This document shows positions 1 to 12,864 of a stretch of 64,000 nucleotides of DNA, piece by piece. Below the pieces are notes generated by a model. That model was not told the DNA's origin and ran no database searches. It saw only the letters and a program-made list of their open reading frames with translations. How positions within the stretch are numbered: the first letter of the stretch is position 1; every line of letters begins with the position of its first letter. A program made the translations under genes and the position numbers. Source of the DNA: Takakia lepidozioides (Eukaryota; Streptophyta; Takakiopsida; Takakiales; Takakiaceae); the NCBI GenBank assembly GCA_030704615.1, contig CM060731.1:33048001-33112000 (forward strand), written 5' to 3'.

Positions 1-3000
1 CATGGTCAATGGTCTCCTGCGCTCTGTCCTTGCTCACAAGGTATATGTTGAGTTAATGCATTATTTTGAACAGTGAAATGAGTTGGGCTGTAGTCTTCCC
101 CTGGTCAGTATCCTATCGTTTGGGTCAGTCCTGAGATATTGTTGGGTCCTTGTGCAGGAGAAGGGTACGCTTCCTTTTCCACCTGTGGAAGGTGATGACC
201 GATCACGGGCAAGAGCTCTTGCCACAGTCTACTCTCATCCTGTTGTACGTGTTCAATGCTCTGGCTTTTGTCGTGTGTTTTAGGATTCCATGGGGTCAAC
301 ACATCTCTCTCCAACCCCCACTCTTTACTTCAAAAAATAACAGCCTCACTTTTGGTTTCTGCTGGTTGGAGGGTAGGCAGGTGAGTTCCAGAAGAACTTT
401 CTTGCTTAAGTTTGCTCGGAACTGAAGGCTCAAGCTAGGTCAAGTATGGATACTTGTTGAAGCATTTGTTTGTGTTACAAATGGCGCTATTAGTGGATGG
501 TGAGGCAATGGATGGCTCAATTTGGAGAGGAGGAAGCCGTACAACTCATGGATTGTAACAATCAACGTCCGACTTTTGCCCTTAGGTGCCTTTTAAGTTC
601 CTGTGGCAGTTCTTGTTTTTTCTTCTTTCTGAGTACGTCCAAAAGCAGTTGTATAAGCTTGACATTCAGGTAGTTGTACATTCTTCTCTTTCCAAGTGTT
701 GTAGCATCACTAGGCTTATCTCATTTTCTTGATGTCTTGGGCAGGGCAAACAGTGCTCGGGGCATAACAAGAGAGGATCTGATTTTAGAACTGGAAAAGC
801 TTGAGGTTAGTGTGCTCTCTTCCTCTATACTCCAGTCTCACGTGTGTGAATATCAAACACCTAATGGAGGTACTTGAGGTTAGTGTGGGATACAGGCTGT
901 CTCCCTCCATACTCCGGTCTGATATGTGTTAGACATCAGTGGCCAGTCAATTACAGGCAACGTCCTTTTCAAGCCTTTGATCTTACGCATTTAGCACATT
1001 GTATGAGGTGTTCCATTTCTTTTTCTGTAGACAGTCATCTGAGGAGTCCCAAAAACCTGGGGGTGGGTGACAGGTGGCACACACAGAGTCACCATATTTG
1101 CAAGACTTTGTGAGGATCTCTATAGGTATGCAGGTGGGAATCTCTGTAACTGACCTGTGTTGTGGCTTGTACTGGTGCCCTTCTATTGCCACTCTTCCAT
1201 TTGCACTCATTGGCTGCAAGTTCGTTGGTTGAACTGGAGACTGTACAGGAAGAGGTCAGCAGACAGGGTCCAGCACCAGCCTTCTAGTGCAGTTGTCGAT
1301 AAGTATAAAGAAGTGATTGACATGTGTGTGTCACTACAGGAGGTTCTACGCTCAGGACTGCTTCAAAAGGGCAGCTGTGCTGTCCAGGATGAGAGTGCTG
1401 GTAAAATTTATTTCCTCAAAATTTCATACAAAGCACATAGCTTAGTAATTAGATGGTAGAAGTCACCTTGTTAGTACTCCCTAGTCAGGAAAAAATATAG
1501 TAGATTTGTTCTGGACATACTTTGATGTACTGAACTTTTTCTTCCAGTGTGGCATTCTTTCATGGTTGGTCCTAAGTGAGGTGCTAGCCGTTGTATTCAA
1601 GCAAATGTTCAAAGATGAGAAGGTGCTGAAGGGACAGATTTCTGAAGCAACTTAGGCTATGGTGAACCAGGGCTGGTGGTCGCAGTGGTAGATGCTCAGC
1701 CTGGAGACACGGTCATTGACTGCTGTGCAGCACCTGGTGGGAAGGCCCTTTCCCTGGCATCCCGCCTTAAAGGTCAAGGTAAGCCTTTCTACACACAACT
1801 GTAGTAATGATATGTAGCCCCATTTGGAGTATTTGTGTGACAGAAGATGTGCATAGCCTACATATATGGGCTCACCAAAGCATCAGATTCACTAGTCATT
1901 GAAGGAGTTACAATTAGTAAGCAATTATGAATGAGGAGCAAGGATTCCTTAGTGAGAATGGTGTGGCAGGTGCTGGGACAGGCAGGGTTATAGCAGTGGA
2001 TGTAAATGAAGGGCGGCTGCGTATGCTCACAGAGGCCGCCCAGCAGCAGGGCGTGGATGACATTGTCACTTCATGCCACTATGACCTTCGCGATTTTGCG
2101 GTGCCCATGAATCCTTTAGTTAATTTTTGCTGATGTTTAGCCATGCTTTTTCTTTTCCAACCATCTGTGGGAAGTTACAGACTGCCATGGCTGTCAGATA
2201 CGGCAGTCTTCAAGACTTGAATTCACATTTAGGTTGTAGATAGCTCCATCAATTGCTATCATGATTTCCAGTGAAATTGTTCTCCTGTTGCCAAAGTGCA
2301 CTACGGTATTGATGACAGAATCCCCGATTCCAGGAACATTTGCAAAAGCTCCTCACTCTGGGTCCACCCTGGTTGGATTCAGTTTGGTTTTCACAAAACT
2401 ATGCATTTCAGCTGATCCAACAATGAACTAATTGCAAGACAACAAATACCATGAACTTCACATTTTGGGAGGGGCCAAAAAGGGTGTTCAAATTGTGTTG
2501 TTGTGTGGGGTGCAGGTGAAGGGGACAACCTCGGCCGACCGTGTGTTGGTGGATGCTCCATGCAGTGGCCTAGGTGTACTTTCCAAGGTAATGTAATCTC
2601 TTGGTATAGTTGGGAAAGTACAAGCTTTGAAAGACTTATTTCTCTACTTACTGAACTCTTCTTGGTGATATGTACATGTAAACATGCCAAGACTCGACAT
2701 GTCATGGAACCATGGTCATGATTGATTGCAGATACGTGGCCACAAACATTTCTTGTTGCATTCTTCCCAACAAGTCACACAGTAGTCTTTGATTTGTGTC
2801 AAACGTCAACCCTGGATGGTTGGCAATAGGCCTAATTTAACTGTGTTCTGACTTCGCTACAAACTGAAGGGAGCTTTGTCATGTGGGGTTCTATAGAGGG
2901 CAGATCTCAGATGGAAGAGGGCAGCTGAGGATCTGCAGCAACTGACAGACCTACAAGATTCACTGCTGGATGCTGCTTCGTTGTTAAGTTTTAAGACCTC

Positions 3001-3960
3001 ATGAAATCATGTTTGCCATTTCATTGCTTGTGCTGCAATCTTTTCTTCTCCTGGGGATCACACGCAGGGAATCGAATCAAACATCAAACCTTGGATACTT
3101 AAACAGTTGCAACTTTTGAAGGTTTCCTGCTGTAGTTGCGTGCAGACGTCTACTTTTCCCAACCCTTTTGGCACCAACAAATTCCTGCTTTGGCAGAACC
3201 ATTCTCTTTGCGATGCTCTTTGCTTTTCAACTTACAGCAAATATTAACCTCTGCTCGTGTCATTGGATCAGGCTGGTAAAGCCTGGTGGAGTATTGGTGT
3301 ACAGCACGTGCTCAATAGAGCCCAATGAAAATTCTGAGCGGGTGGCTGCCTTCCTCTCCAATCATCCTGTATGCCTTCCCATATCCCCTGCCCTTGCAAT
3401 ACTGTGACAAGTAATATGAAGGGTTGTCAGAAGACCAGGATTTCTTGGAGGGGCTTAGTAGATTATTCCTGCTAGAGTTGGTGAGTGAGATTCTGAGCGG
3501 CTGGGTCTTGAGGATGAGAGCCAGCTGGCCAAATGCTTATTCTGAGATACCAGAGGGAACGTCGTGCTGTAGCTAGGCTCTTAGGCTCATTGTACCAAGG
3601 GGCCTGGCACTAAGTATTGTTAGTTACTACAAGAGTTCTTGTCATTTCTGTTGTCTTTAGCCGAAGCTATTGCCCAGTGGGAGTAACAAGATGCTATGAG
3701 AAGTTATTTTTGCAAGATTGGGCCAGCTTGTCTGGTAAGTACTCGCAGAAGAGCAAGGCTGCAATCATTTCGTCCTAGAGAGGCAGAGGGTACCACGTTG
3801 GTTTAGCTTGTTCTGTGTCACATTGCAGGAGTTCTCAATTGAAACTGTGGAAGGCTTTGTACCAATGGCAATGGTATCAAAAGAGGGCTACTTTGTTTCA
3901 TACCCACATCGACATCAAATAGATGGAGCATTTGCTGCAAGGATGCGTCGGAAATGTTAG
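1..3960 (+). CDS. RsmB/NOL1-NOP2-Sun family rRNA cytosine-C5 methyltransferase (5' partial)
   Basis: SAM-dependent m5C methyltransferase with an N-terminal NusB-like domain, the architecture of bacterial RsmB (16S rRNA) and its plant plastid-type homologue. Exons I infer, joined in frame: 1-40, 158-244, 494-585, 745-805, about 1253-1400, 1656-1778, 1982-2100, 2516-2587, 2897-2982, 3272-3368, 3829-3960 (TAG stop). The first four carry the NusB-like part ([12 protein letters not shown], then [43 protein letters not shown]). The catalytic domain shows [16 protein letters not shown], the SAM loop CCAAPGGK (1656-1778), AVDVNEGRL, motif [14 protein letters not shown] and motif VI YSTCS, so both cysteines of the NSUN mechanism are present. 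Odd points: a short YGEPG insert after DESAG, and donors GTGCCT (after 585) and GTGCCC (after 2100) that are weak. The start of the exon ending at 1400 is uncertain. Family: seen from motifs; plastid location: inferred from plant relatives. Confidence 0.88.
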
Positions 3961-5506
3961 AGAGACCACGCATTGGTGCCAAAACCATGTTTGATCCTGA
4001 TGTACCCCCACCAGGGTATTAATGCTTGCTTCTGGAGGGTCACTTAATCCTACGTTCTCATCGATGTTGAGCGGCTGCTTCTCTTCTTTTCCTTGGAAGC
4101 ATAGGAAGAATAGGAATTCAAAGATAAAGGCACACCTCAATTTTGAGGCCCTTAGAGCCAAGCGGTAGCCTTCTTAGTGCTCCTTTTCGGATTCTGGTCC
4201 TGTCATCTGCATTTGCTTTTCCTCTCTGCTCGTTTTTGTGGCAAGTTTGCATATGGCCAACAGGCATAGACAGCAGAAGTTAATTTCTTAGATTTATGCC
4301 CTGGCAGTTTTTTACATTTTCTGGTTCTTAGCAGCTGTCTTATTCAGTGAACCATGACTGGTTATTTGGCTACCCTCGTGCTGCTCTGGGAGGTTACCCC
4401 CCATAGTTTTGTCTTATGGCCCCTCACGAGGTTATTTTTTCCTCGTTCTTTAATTTGAGGAAATTTTTTTTTGAGAAACAGGGCTCCGTTACCTTTCCTT
4501 ATAAATAAATAAGTAAATACATAAAAATAAAAATAGCCATAATATGCTAGAATTGGATATGGCGGCCAAGATTAGTGAGATCATGAAGGAAGAATCACTC
4601 GACTCTTCACAGATTAACAGGGACTGGAGGACCAGCCGAAGGGCCCACCCATGCTGGGCTCTAAGGCTTTTCAGTTCAAGCTAGTAATAGGCTGCAGAGG
4701 TCTCTACAGAAAGCTAATTATCCAGAATGATAGGTGTACAGAAAGAGCCTAGTACAGAGCTTAGTAGGCTCAACACAGCCAATGGACACTTGAAGGGACA
4801 TTTTGAAGTATCAGATCTGTATGCATGCTGATCAGGGTAACAGGAGTTTGCAATCTAATGGAGACTTGGCAGGTTGAAGGATGGTTGGTGCATACAATTT
4901 CTCTCAACACACTAAAGCTTCCCCAACTCCCTAAACCCCACCCCCCGCCTGTCTTACTCCTCTCTCTTTTGCCAATCTAATACCCCACTATTCCGCTACT
5001 TCCACTCATCCCCCATTCTGTTGCAACAAGATGTTACTGAAACCTCTGAAAATAGCTACAGTGTAGCTCAAGCCTGCAAATATCACGCCCCTGGCTGTGA
5101 GAGAGGTATAGCAGTTTCGTTTTAAAATTGCCACCCACGTAAGCAGGGGTTCCATTACATGATACTTCTGGAGCTGTTATAATGCGAAACATCAATTACT
5201 ATTGCTTAACAAACCCTGTCCAAAATTGTTATTGTTATTGTTATAGAGAAGTGCACAGAGAGTACGACAAGCAAACATTACAGAAGCAAAGCCACTTGTG
5301 CATCATCACGGAACCCGCTCAGCTGTTACTGGCAGTCATAATGAGGTGTGTCGCAACGCCGGTTCCAAGCCCAGCTGCTCCTCCCCCCTCACTTGCAGAA
5401 GGTGGGGGATGGCGACGGCTTGGAGACCCGCATCTCCAAGAAGCCACAGAGGATGGACATCGCAGGCTTTGACGTGCATTGTGTCGTCCGAACGAGGGGT
5501 GTTGGA
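3961..5506. other. Intergenic, convergent 3' flanks
   Basis: Holds the 3' flanks of the methyltransferase (+) and the YjbQ-family gene (-). I see AT-rich simple sequence near 4440-4540, a C-rich stretch near 4930-5000, and no coding sequence that I recognise. The short reading frames here have no family motif. Confidence 0.6.
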
Positions 5507-8379
5507 TCAAGTTCCTGTCATTGTGACAACAACCTTGCGAGCACTCCCATGGTCCCGATGTTCACACAACCAGATTCCCTGCCATTGGCCCCACATAAGA
5601 GTCCAGTATGACTTTCAAGAAACTTATCCCTTTGCTCCCAAGAAGGGCGATAAAGGCACATAGATTGAAAGAAAGTAAAATAAAAAAGTACCTGCCATGT
5701 CCCAAGGTTGAGGTGACCCTCAGTGATAGGCACACTGCATAAGAGGCACATAGAACACAATGTCAATAACAACTCACATTGTCAAAGCTGAGCTTGCCAC
5801 ATTGAATTGGCAGACAAATCACTTGGCCAGGAGTTCATGTAAGCCGGAATTGTCTCTAATGCAGAAAGAAAACCTCCACTCAGCTTCAATCATTTGTAAT
5901 TAGTTTACAAAAGAAAAAGATAGAAGAGAGAGGGTCATAAGCTAACATACGTGATAGAGCAACCAAACATTGATGACTTGATGTGTGCCGGCATGTCATC
6001 CGGTCCTACATACGCACCCCAAACACAGATTGTTAGCAAGCCAAGAAGTTGCAGGAACCTCGACACATTGCCAACCCATAGTCCAGCTCATTGCCTGTTA
6101 GTAAGCAATAAATGGCTGCACATCTCCAAGTATGCATCTAATATATGATGATTCCTTCTGTTCCCCTGGAGCCGAGCAGGCAATCACCATTTGAAGTCAA
6201 CTTTCTGACATCATCCATCTGATGTGTCATGCATGTAACTTATCATATTGCTGAAGCATCTGACTTACAATCACACAGTGGAACAGTCCCAAGAAGTCCA
6301 ATCTGTGCTTGAGTCCTTAATCAGGGTTAAAGCCATATGTTTGACTAACCCCTAAACCTTACTCTGAACCACATTTTAAACAGTGTTGAATAACTTTCCT
6401 GGGAGCAGACCACTATAAACTCATAAAAATTCTGCACAATTTGATGTTAACCACACCCAAAATCAACATGACATTTACATGCAGGTATGACCTTTGTTTG
6501 CTTAGTTGTAAGTTGGTGCATTCATACAAGATATGAATGAGATGGATTCCAGCACTGCCAATGCAGCCCTCTGCCCAACACAGACATGCACATTATCAAC
6601 CAAGAAAGAGGGACACCATGAGACTTGAGCAAGGGCTCGAAGAGTTCTGGGGAAGGGAGTGCCGCCACAGAGAGGACAAGGATCATAGTGTTTCAAGTAA
6701 CAGAAGAGTACTTGTTTGTACAATCTTATTGAAATATTGAGGGCCTTCCTTACCTTCAATTGTATGCTTCCATGGAGCTCTCCTTCCCTGCATTAATTGC
6801 AATCGACTAACAATGTCAAATGACGACACCCCAATGAATTACACTGCTAAAGGCGACAGAATCTGTTGAGACTGCAAAGAATGACAGCTTTTTGAAATCT
6901 CTCAGCGAAGGCAAAAGATTGCCACAAATGCAACTCTTTCAGTTGTCCTACTTCCCATAGGCCCCTCTGGCCATTATCAGTTCTTTTCTTTATTTCTCAC
7001 CTCAGGCACAGTTCCATTGAGGAAAGTCTCAACATCCTCCAGGACATCACTGTCATAGTTTTCATTGATTGTCAATGATGCACTTGTATGCTGCACTGTT
7101 CCAGCCCAAACCCACAGCATCAACTGTCAAACAATCTACCAAGTCAAGAAACCATAATTCTCTGAAAGAGGCTAACGTTACCAAGGGGATGAAAGGGGGA
7201 ACCACAACCTCCATGAATATAGAGTGTTACAAGGGAGGAATGAAGTTGGTTACTCACAGAAAAAGTGGGCCAGGCCACATTTAAATTTTGCCAGGTCGGC
7301 CCCAATGTCCCGTAAAACCTGCCACCAACCATCCACATCTAGTAAGACAGGCCGGATCTACCTAAAAATTTCAACACCCCAATAATTATGTAACCCGATT
7401 CCTACCAGGGTTCACAGGCCCTGAAATGTTATTGAACATTTGAACTCTCAAAAAACCAGGCTGTCTTTCTCCCCATTGGCAGTCAGCTTTTTCAAAGTGG
7501 ATTCAAGCAATAGCATAGTAAAATAATCCGTTGGACAGTACAGTATTGTTAATTGAGTCATCTCATCTGGTAGCATATCTGTAGAAGAATTCTTCCAGGA
7601 ACTTGAATCAAAAGACATCACTAAGGAATTATTGGCCATGTGCTCCCAGAGGTTCGTCACTTCTTCGGAGAATCGGAGAGGCTGCTTAGAAAGCTTCCCA
7701 GGCAATCAACATAGCTTCCAGAACATTAACACTTCAATAAAACTTCAATCAGGATCGCCGTAAGGCACAGATCATTCATTCGGTTGGACTGGAAAAAATT
7801 GGGAAAATCTAATTGTGTTATAAGAAAGAACCAAATTAATTGGACAGACTGACAAGAAGCAAATCGCATGCGACCGTACTATACCCAATCGCCTGCATTG
7901 TCTTTCAAGTGAATCAAACACTCGCACAATCCAATAGTAGCAAAGTAGAGAAGAGAAGGGCACACCATAGGTGTGATGAGGTGGCATCCGCGCTTTTGAG
8001 GTGTAAGCACGATTGTTTTCTGGGCCCACCTCGGAACCATAGCCGCCTCCCCCCCAACAGAATTACTCTTATTGTCACCATCCTTCTTGGCGCTCCTTCG
8101 CTCGAGAGAGGCAGCTGGAATCTGCCCCGCAGTATTTTTCCTAGTCTCCCCCCTCGAATTTCTCTTTTCCACCATGGCTGGCAATCCCCCCATAACACTT
8201 CTCTTGCTTTCACTGTTGCTTTTCTGTGCAGCCATCTCCACCGCAGTACCATTCATGCCCTCCCTCGCTGTGCGTGTTGTCTGAGTTGTTTCTACTGGGT
8301 CATCTACTCCAGGAGCAATCACGGCTGTGGGTTCTTCCTTGAATCGCTCAATCACCTCTGGCTGTGCACCCTCCTCCAT
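5507..8379 (-). CDS. UPF0047 / YjbQ-family protein
   Basis: Small conserved beta-sandwich protein of the YjbQ/UPF0047 family; the bacterial member has been reported to have thiamine-phosphate synthase activity, while the plant role is not settled. Seven exons join without frame break (minus strand): 8379-7966, 7318-7258, 7095-7001, 6787-6754, 6005-5951, 5734-5692, 5578-5507; 774 bp, 257 codons plus TGA. Family motifs in order: WAQKTIVLTPQKRGCHLITP, GADLAKFKCGLAHFFLQHTS, SLTINENYDSDV, APWKHTIEGPDDMPAHIKSS, PITEGHLNLGTWQGIWLCEH, then RKVVVTMTGT. The histidines and the GPDDMPAH and LGTWQ motifs that mark the family are all present. About 115 residues precede the conserved domain; they are rich in E, R, K, S and T, begin acidic and do not look like a transit peptide. 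The ATG at 8379 is the first in the open frame, but the true start could lie further in. Convergent with the methyltransferase. Confidence 0.9.
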
Positions 8380-8740
8380 GTTTCCAGAGTAACTCGTACC
8401 CGTGGGTATCCGCGCACAAAATCAACCCAAATTGAAGCCTCCAAAACCAATCACAAGTGCAACTTGGGTGGATGCTCATCTCTCCTACGGGAAGCACGTA
8501 AGGCCTCTCCACGCAAAACAACCTGTGTGAGTTAAGTCAAGTAGTTCTTTCCTTCACAAATGAGTCCATCACACACAGGCACCTCGGTGGCAATGTGTCA
8601 GCGGACAATCGATGGCACCTTCTCATGCACCTCATAACATCCGGGGGTATCAAAGTATCAAGTATGAAGCCCGCATCCACAACACATCAACAGCTCATGA
8701 CTCATGACTCCCCGGCTTCTGGATCGCCACATTGTCATGA
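8380..8740. other. 5' flank of YjbQ-family gene
   Basis: Upstream region of the minus-strand YjbQ-family gene. It includes a plus-strand open stretch running from about 7840 to 8535, which is the antisense shadow of the first exon. No promoter element is distinctive enough to call. Confidence 0.4.
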
Positions 8741-8759
8741 TATGCTAACAAGCCAAGCT

Positions 8760-9117
8760 AACTTAACCTGAGGGATGAGTCAGGATCAGTGTTGGACCCG
8801 TATATAGGTCTTGGGTGGGTATCAACTAGAATAAGGGTAATGCTACGAAGGATCATACCAAGGTCGGGTACCTAACAAGGGCAAAACCCTGCAATACCCT
8901 GGTGGGGTAGGATGCATGGACTTCTAAAACCCTGACGCAGAAAGAAAGTATTATGCCTCCCAAAGGAAGCGTAACTTATGGAGTCACTTCACCCCCCAAG
9001 GGCTACTGCCTTCCACTAGGAAGGTGGACACCTTCATGACACACCAGACCGTGGTTTGAACCCACAACCACATCCAACATGGTATGTACCCATTACCATT
9101 GGGCTACATGCCCATCA
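8760..9117 (-). mobile_element. tRNA-derived SINE-like element
   Basis: Read on the minus strand from 9117, the sequence has a pol III A-box-like stretch (TAGCCCAATGG, near 9107-9097) and, about 45 bases on, a B-box-like stretch TGGGTTCAAACC (9064-9053). This is the spacing of a tRNA head. The body continues leftward without coding potential; its 3' limit is not clear and the given start is approximate. It is not a functional tRNA, since no acceptor stem pairs. Confidence 0.45.
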
Positions 9118-9352
9118 GGTCTTCTTCCTTGCGCTACCACCTCCAATACCATGCACGCGTCAGATGAGGGATGGGATGCAGGGATAGGGTCTAGGGTAGT
9201 TTGAGGTCTAGTGTTTTCAAGAGGGCACTTCAATGAAGATGAGTTACAGGATGCTAATACGTTTGAAGAGGAGTAGATGAAATGCAATTTGTGATAGAGA
9301 AGAGTTAAGGGCCATTTGGGATATTTTTCAATATTGAAATGGGCGTTTGAAC

Positions 9353-9694
9353 TAGTGTTGGGCGGTTATTTGATTTTTTTCATAACCGGCGGTTCCGGTT
9401 GTTTCGAATTTTAGGAAACTATTAACCGTGGTTGCCGTTATTAAATTTTTTATGGCTAAATATAACCTCAGCAGTTACGGTTACTTGCAAAAACCTCAAA
9501 TAACCGACGGTTTTCATCAAAATAACCGCGGGTATTGGGCAGTTCTTTAAGAGGTTTTTTGCTCGGTTATTTGAATGGGTGACCTCCACCGGTTCCTAGC
9601 TTGACCGGTTACTTCATTTTTTCACCTCCGCCGGTCATATATATATAACCGGATAGGTAACCGCCAGAGAAATTCAAATAACCACCCAACACTA
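9353..9694. mobile_element. hAT-type MITE, 342 bp
   Basis: The ends form terminal inverted repeats of 21 bp with one mismatch: left TAGTGTTGGGCGGTTATTTGA, right (reverse complement) TAGTGTTGGG with T instead of C at position 11, then GGTTATTTGA. The TAGTG start is typical of hAT superfamily ends. It is flanked by an 8-bp near-duplication: GTTTGAAC at 9345-9352 and ATTTGAAC at 9695-9702 (7 of 8), the hAT target-site length. The interior is non-coding and full of AACCG/CGGTT inverted motifs, so it could fold extensively. Confidence 0.8.
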
Positions 9695-9702
9695 ATTTGA
9701 AC

Positions 9703-12700
9703 AGTTGAAATGGCCATTTGAATAGTTGAAATCTTAATATGATTTAAAGGGCCTTCGTCCATTTTTTATTTTTATTTTCATTTTCATTTTTATTTATTTT
9801 TAAGAGTTAGAAAGAATTGCGCTAGTGTAGCTGGTACCAGACCCTGGCACATACGAGGCCCGTATGACTTTTCAAAGTTTGCTTAATACCATACCAGTCA
9901 TATTTTCACTTTGATACCATACCTTATACCATACCAAGCTATTAAATTTCTTTTGCTGAAATTGCATGGACTAATGCGGCAGTAAAGAATGACATCTTTA
10001 ATCTGCAAGGTTTCAATGTCTGAACATGCCTTTAATTTGGACCCTTAACAAAGTGTTCAGGAAGGTGACAGGGTTTTTGTTCTCCATCTCATCCCTGAAT
10101 TCAGTGAGTGCACTCACATTCACATAAACTTATGATGATTTGCAGCAGTGACCTTTGTCACACGTGCAATAGCGTAGCCAGAGGCTCTCTTATCTGCTGG
10201 TGCATACAGCATCAAAAACCCTTTAAATACACAATGTAGGCCTCCTTCCAATTTAGTTCTTACTGGGTAGCTTCTGACACTGCTTCCAGGCTGAAAATGG
10301 GGCTGTCCCCAGTTGCAGAATGTTGGAAGTAGGTCTGTTCTGCATGATTGGGTGTGGTACTAAAAGAAGGTTATTGGCGCTGGGTGGGCAGTGCTCAGAA
10401 GATCTGTCAAGTGTAGCATCAGTAACAACGTGGACCTTGCGCACCTCATTCCCAGAATATGTGATCACAACCATCTTGGTAAATGCTCTATCCTTAACGG
10501 TGTGGTCACTGAAAGGTGTTGGTGGCTCGAAATGAAACAGTGAAGTGAGGCTGTGCAGAGTCCATAGTGGATGTCTCAGTATGCTATGTGATCCTTTGTT
10601 ACTTGCAGTAATTTTCCTGCTCACTTATGAAATGTTGCTTACTTCTAGTCTACTTGATTTTCAACAGAAGAAGGGTGAGTCATGATAGTCTGTTGCACTA
10701 CATCTATGTTAATAAAAATATACTGCAGCGTGTTGTGAAAATCATGGGAAGGAAAGAGAGTTCCTACCCACACAATAGAAATGGAAATAGGGGCAAGGAT
10801 AGCTAGTTGAGAAGAAAGATGACTCCTAGGGGCATGGCCACAATGTGTGTCCCCTTGTTTTGAGGTGTCGGATTTGCATTGATCAGAAGCTGTGCAGAAT
10901 ATGCAGAACGAGAACAGAACAAGTTTTAGGTTGTTCAGCTGTATGTACTAGAACGTGTCAACTGCATGTGAAATATACATGTTGTTCTGTTTGTTTAAAG
11001 AGACAACTCTGACATTTTTGACATAGCTGTTTGTCGGTCTATTATGCCTTAAGATGAGATGCTTGGAGGTGGAGCCCCATTTTTCTGCTTACATTGGGTT
11101 TGACACAAGTTCACAATCTGGGTTTAGGGTTTATGCATCTATCTGCATCTAAGAGGTATGTAGTCTCTTGTTTTTCTTTTGATAGAATTGTACACACGGG
11201 GTTGACGAAGGAGAAGGTCAGAGCTATTCTTGAGTCTCTGAGCTTGAAGCAAAATCTTTGCTAGTCAAGGTGCTTTCTGTTGTGGTACAAATGGGGTTAT
11301 GCAGGATGGTGAGGCCAGGCTTTTTATGAACTGAATAATGAGTCTGTGTCCACAGAACTTGAGAATGGCACCTTCATGTGTGGTCATTTTTCCCCGTGCA
11401 AATGCAGTTGTGGATGTTCATCATGAAAGGCTATTTGTAGTTCAGCTCTTTCCCAAAGTTCAGCTGACAAAGTTGCTTCAACAGTATGCTACTTTGATGA
11501 AAGACCATTCCATCTCTGATGCAGATGGCTGTGGCCTCTCCCCTGATACCCTGAATGCCACATTCTCAGCTCTGATTGCTCTTCTTAAAGCACCTTGTTG
11601 TTCCAGCACTCCATCAATTATTAAGATGCATCATCATGTGTGTAGAAAATGACACTTCAAGGTACATTTGGTGCCTAATAGGCCCCAAGCTAACATGAAT
11701 GAATATACAAAGACACTCAATCTCAGTTTCTTTTGCACACTGTCCCACTTTACTCACTTCAAAATTACTAAGTTTGATCAGACATCAGTGTGTGAAACAA
11801 AAACAGGGTGACTCCTCTTACTCTTCAGAGAACTGATTGTCACTGGTATGGTGGGTGAGGACCTTCAACTATGGATTAGCTACCTCATACAATGGGAAAT
11901 AGTAGGTTGAAGTATGAATGTAGAAGATGAAGAAACAATTCAATGGTATAGTCTTAGTTTCGAGGCTCGATTTCAGAGCAACTAAAGCAGACTGCTTTTG
12001 AGTTCATCAGTGTTTTGATTGACCAAATTACCTCATGTGGACAACTCATCAGAGGAGCTATACCAAACTTGCCCTCTGATCCAAGAGTTTCTCTAGTTTC
12101 TCTGATCATAGAGTTCTCAAAGTCCCTGGTCAAAATTTCTTGTTTGGAGTTGTATTGCATTTTTCTTCAAATGTTTATTTAAATACATATTCAAAATTTG
12201 AATTTCAATATAAGTTTTTAGATAAATCCTTCCATTTTATTTTTGGAGTGAGTGTAAAGTGGAAATCCATTCGAACGTGACTAAATGACCTCAATGGTTT
12301 TAGATGTTTTTTATTTAATCAATCACTATCAAACTTATGAGAGAAAAAAATGCATGCCTAGTGATTTATTAGCAGGTAGTTTTTTTTAATTTTTTTGTGG
12401 AAACAGAAGACAGGGCCCCTGAAATTCCATTTAATAAAGGTGGCGGGAGAGAAAAATCATCTTCAGGGGGGCTTAAAGCGTATCACATGGGGAACACCCG
12501 AAACGAACGAAGTGGGCAGACACAAAGTGACAGAAATCAAGTGGCCAGGACTACACTAGGAAACAACCCCGTGAGGCTGGGGAGGAAACGAGCACTAAGA
12601 AGCCAACAACAATGGCACACAACCTTACACCATGTTTGAGATTTAATCCCAACAGAACAGTTGTGCTCAATTTTTCTCTTTTTTCTTTTTTCTAAACAGA

Positions 12701-12855
12701 ACTGGGGGATTGTAGCCTTGATAAACTTTATTACAATTTATTGTGGGGAAAAAAATTAAAACCCAGATTACACCATGAGGCATACACACCGTGATCAGTG
12801 TTCTAAGAACCATACATCCCCCAATGGGGATCATGCCTATGAAACAAAACCAAGG
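9703..12855. other. Intergenic, no recognised gene
   Basis: Contains a degenerate ATACCATACC-rich stretch near 9880-9945, open stretches at 10253-10624 (-) and 11338-11652 (+) that match nothing I know, and AT-rich DNA after 12170. A frame near 11190-11270 followed by the 11338 frame may be a decayed gene, but I cannot identify it. Confidence 0.4.
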
Positions 12856-12864
12856 CACACTGCC

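Noticed and set aside
7840-8535. 231-codon plus-strand open frame
   Set aside because: Antisense to exon 1 of the YjbQ-family gene, which has clear family motifs on the other strand.
9353-9694. Replication-origin-like or promoter element because of AACCG/CGGTT clusters
   Set aside because: Fully explained by the terminal repeats and target duplication of a hAT-type MITE.
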